Shown here: piece after piece, positions 63,538 through 64,000 of the stretch
How positions within the stretch are numbered: the first letter of the stretch is position 1
How the letters are laid out: every line of letters starts with the position of its first letter
Source: Bacteroidota bacterium
Lineage (GTDB): Bacteria; Bacteroidota; Bacteroidia; AKYH767-A; OLB10
Direction of reading: 5' to 3'
Assembly (NCBI GenBank): GCA_016714535.1
Contig: JADKDR010000019.1
Coordinates: 1-64,000, forward strand
Length of the DNA stretch: 64,000 nt
Made by a program: the position numbers and the translations under genes
The notes under the pieces: model-generated
The model's input: the letters and a program-made list of their open reading frames with translations, nothing else
What the model was told of the DNA's origin: nothing
Databases searched by the model: none

Positions 63538-64000
63538 CTAAAAATAACCTGCCTTCTTACGGTCTTCCATTGCTGCTTCGGTACGTTTATCATCGGCACG
63601 TGTGCCGCGCTCTGTAGTTCTCGCTACGGTTACTTCAGCAATAATATCATCTATGGTGCTTGCACTAGAATAAACGGCACCTGTGCAAGTCATATCGCCT
63701 ACGGTACGGTAACGAACTATTCTCTTTTCTGGTTTTTCGCCTTCAATCTGCGGAATGAATGGTGCAGTAGAAAGTACCATTCCATCGCGCTCAAACACTT
63801 CGCGCTCATGCGAAAAATAGATACTTGGTATAGGAATATTTTCTTTTTTAATATACATCCAAACATCCATTTCGGTCCAATTACTTATAGGAAACACCCT
63901 AAAATGTTCACCTATTGAATGCTTACCATTTAATAACATCCAAAGTTCCGGGCGTTGATTTTTAGGATCCCATTGTCCGAACTCGTCACGATGCGAAAAA
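63538..64000 (-). CDS. cysD: Sulfate adenylyltransferase subunit 2 (CysD), partial
   Basis: The C-terminal ~153 residues; the gene runs off the right edge of the window. The first visible residues are FSHRDEFGQWDPKNQRPELWMLLNG, followed by HFRVFPISNWTEMDVWMYIKKENIPIPSIYFSHEREVFERDGMVL and RYRTVGDMTCTGAVYSSASTIDDIIAEV, then RTTERGTRADDKRTEAAMEDRKKAGYF, the CysD C-terminus. An in-frame Met at 63939 is internal, not the start. It pairs with cysN to make adenylyl sulfate from ATP and sulfate. Confidence 0.95.
   Translation of the reverse strand, partial: FSHRDEFGQWDPKNQRPELWMLLNGKHSIGEHFRVFPISNWTEMDVWMYIKKENIPIPSIYFSHEREVFERDGMVLSTAPFIPQIEGEKPEKRIVRYRTVGDMTCTGAVYSSASTIDDIIAEVTVARTTERGTRADDKRTEAAMEDRKKAGYF

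Noticed and set aside
1..64000. CRISPR arrays, toxin-antitoxin pairs, restriction systems or prophage modules
   Set aside because: I looked for regular direct repeats with spacers, small paired ORFs, methylase motifs and phage structural genes and found none; the only nuclease-like gene is the dead DUF559 fragment.

Overview
The window comes from an AT-rich member of the Bacteroidota, probably Chitinophagales or a relative (inferred). The evidence: several secreted proteins end in type IX secretion (T9SS) sorting domains; many genes have a TAnnTTTG-type -7 promoter box; the primary sigma factor is the short ~290-residue Bacteroidota form; and the window carries DUF6069, long-form GAPDH and two-component-regulator-propeller kinase families.

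Layout. (1) 1-11.8 kb is an accessory region. A decayed IS1182-type element and an IS110-type element lie among small, functionally unrelated genes: a HAD-like protein, a double ABM-like protein, DUF808, a CPA2 antiporter, a TPR membrane protein, a VOC protein and DUF1801. All are on the plus strand, and most are followed by a ~100-150 bp imperfect palindrome of one of two families. The site edges read ATAAC(A) on the left and often CGTTA/GTTAT on the right, which resembles integron gene cassettes with attC-like sites. No integron integrase is visible. (2) 12-19.8 kb holds a nonsense-riddled T9SS pseudogene, acyl-CoA dehydrogenase, a tandem DUF2061 protein, a XerC/D recombinase, HPF and adenosylhomocysteinase. 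(3) 20-34 kb is mainly secreted or T9SS proteins, a TauE/SafE transporter, CotH, a large propeller hybrid sensor kinase, and a minus-strand run kdsC-like, UbiA, maf, EamA, plus fabD. (4) 34-39 kb is a second mobile/decayed region: ISAs1 remnant, ice-binding-like lipoprotein, an IS1182 remnant enclosing a DUF559 fragment and a 120 bp MITE-like repeat, and a broken ChaN-like gene followed by the same palindrome family as in region 1. (5) 39.2-43.9 kb is a plus-strand cluster led by a MarR regulator: DUF6069, OsmC, mono-cluster Fe-S/CDGSH, two pirins and an SDR, probably a redox or electrophile stress unit. (6) 44-48.8 kb holds a pesticin-like lysozyme, rsmH outside a dcw cluster, a secreted Hint-domain protein and a small outer-membrane-type protein. 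(7) 49-64 kb is core metabolism: pdhA, E2, GATase, tRNA-Pro(GGG), an ArsB/NhaD-type transporter, the primary sigma factor, long GAPDH with pckA (gluconeogenic pair), serS, mlaE/mlaF, and cysN/cysD running off the right edge.

A striking feature is that many conserved genes (ahcY, fabD, rsmH, mlaF, the NhaD-like gene, cotH, DUF3494, pirin, SDR) are split by a single-base indel, mostly in or beside a homopolymer, and others (osmC, chaN-like, the T9SS gene at 12.5 kb) are split by in-frame stop codons. Indels in essential genes such as fabD suggest sequence errors at least in part. I annotate the full extents and flag each break.
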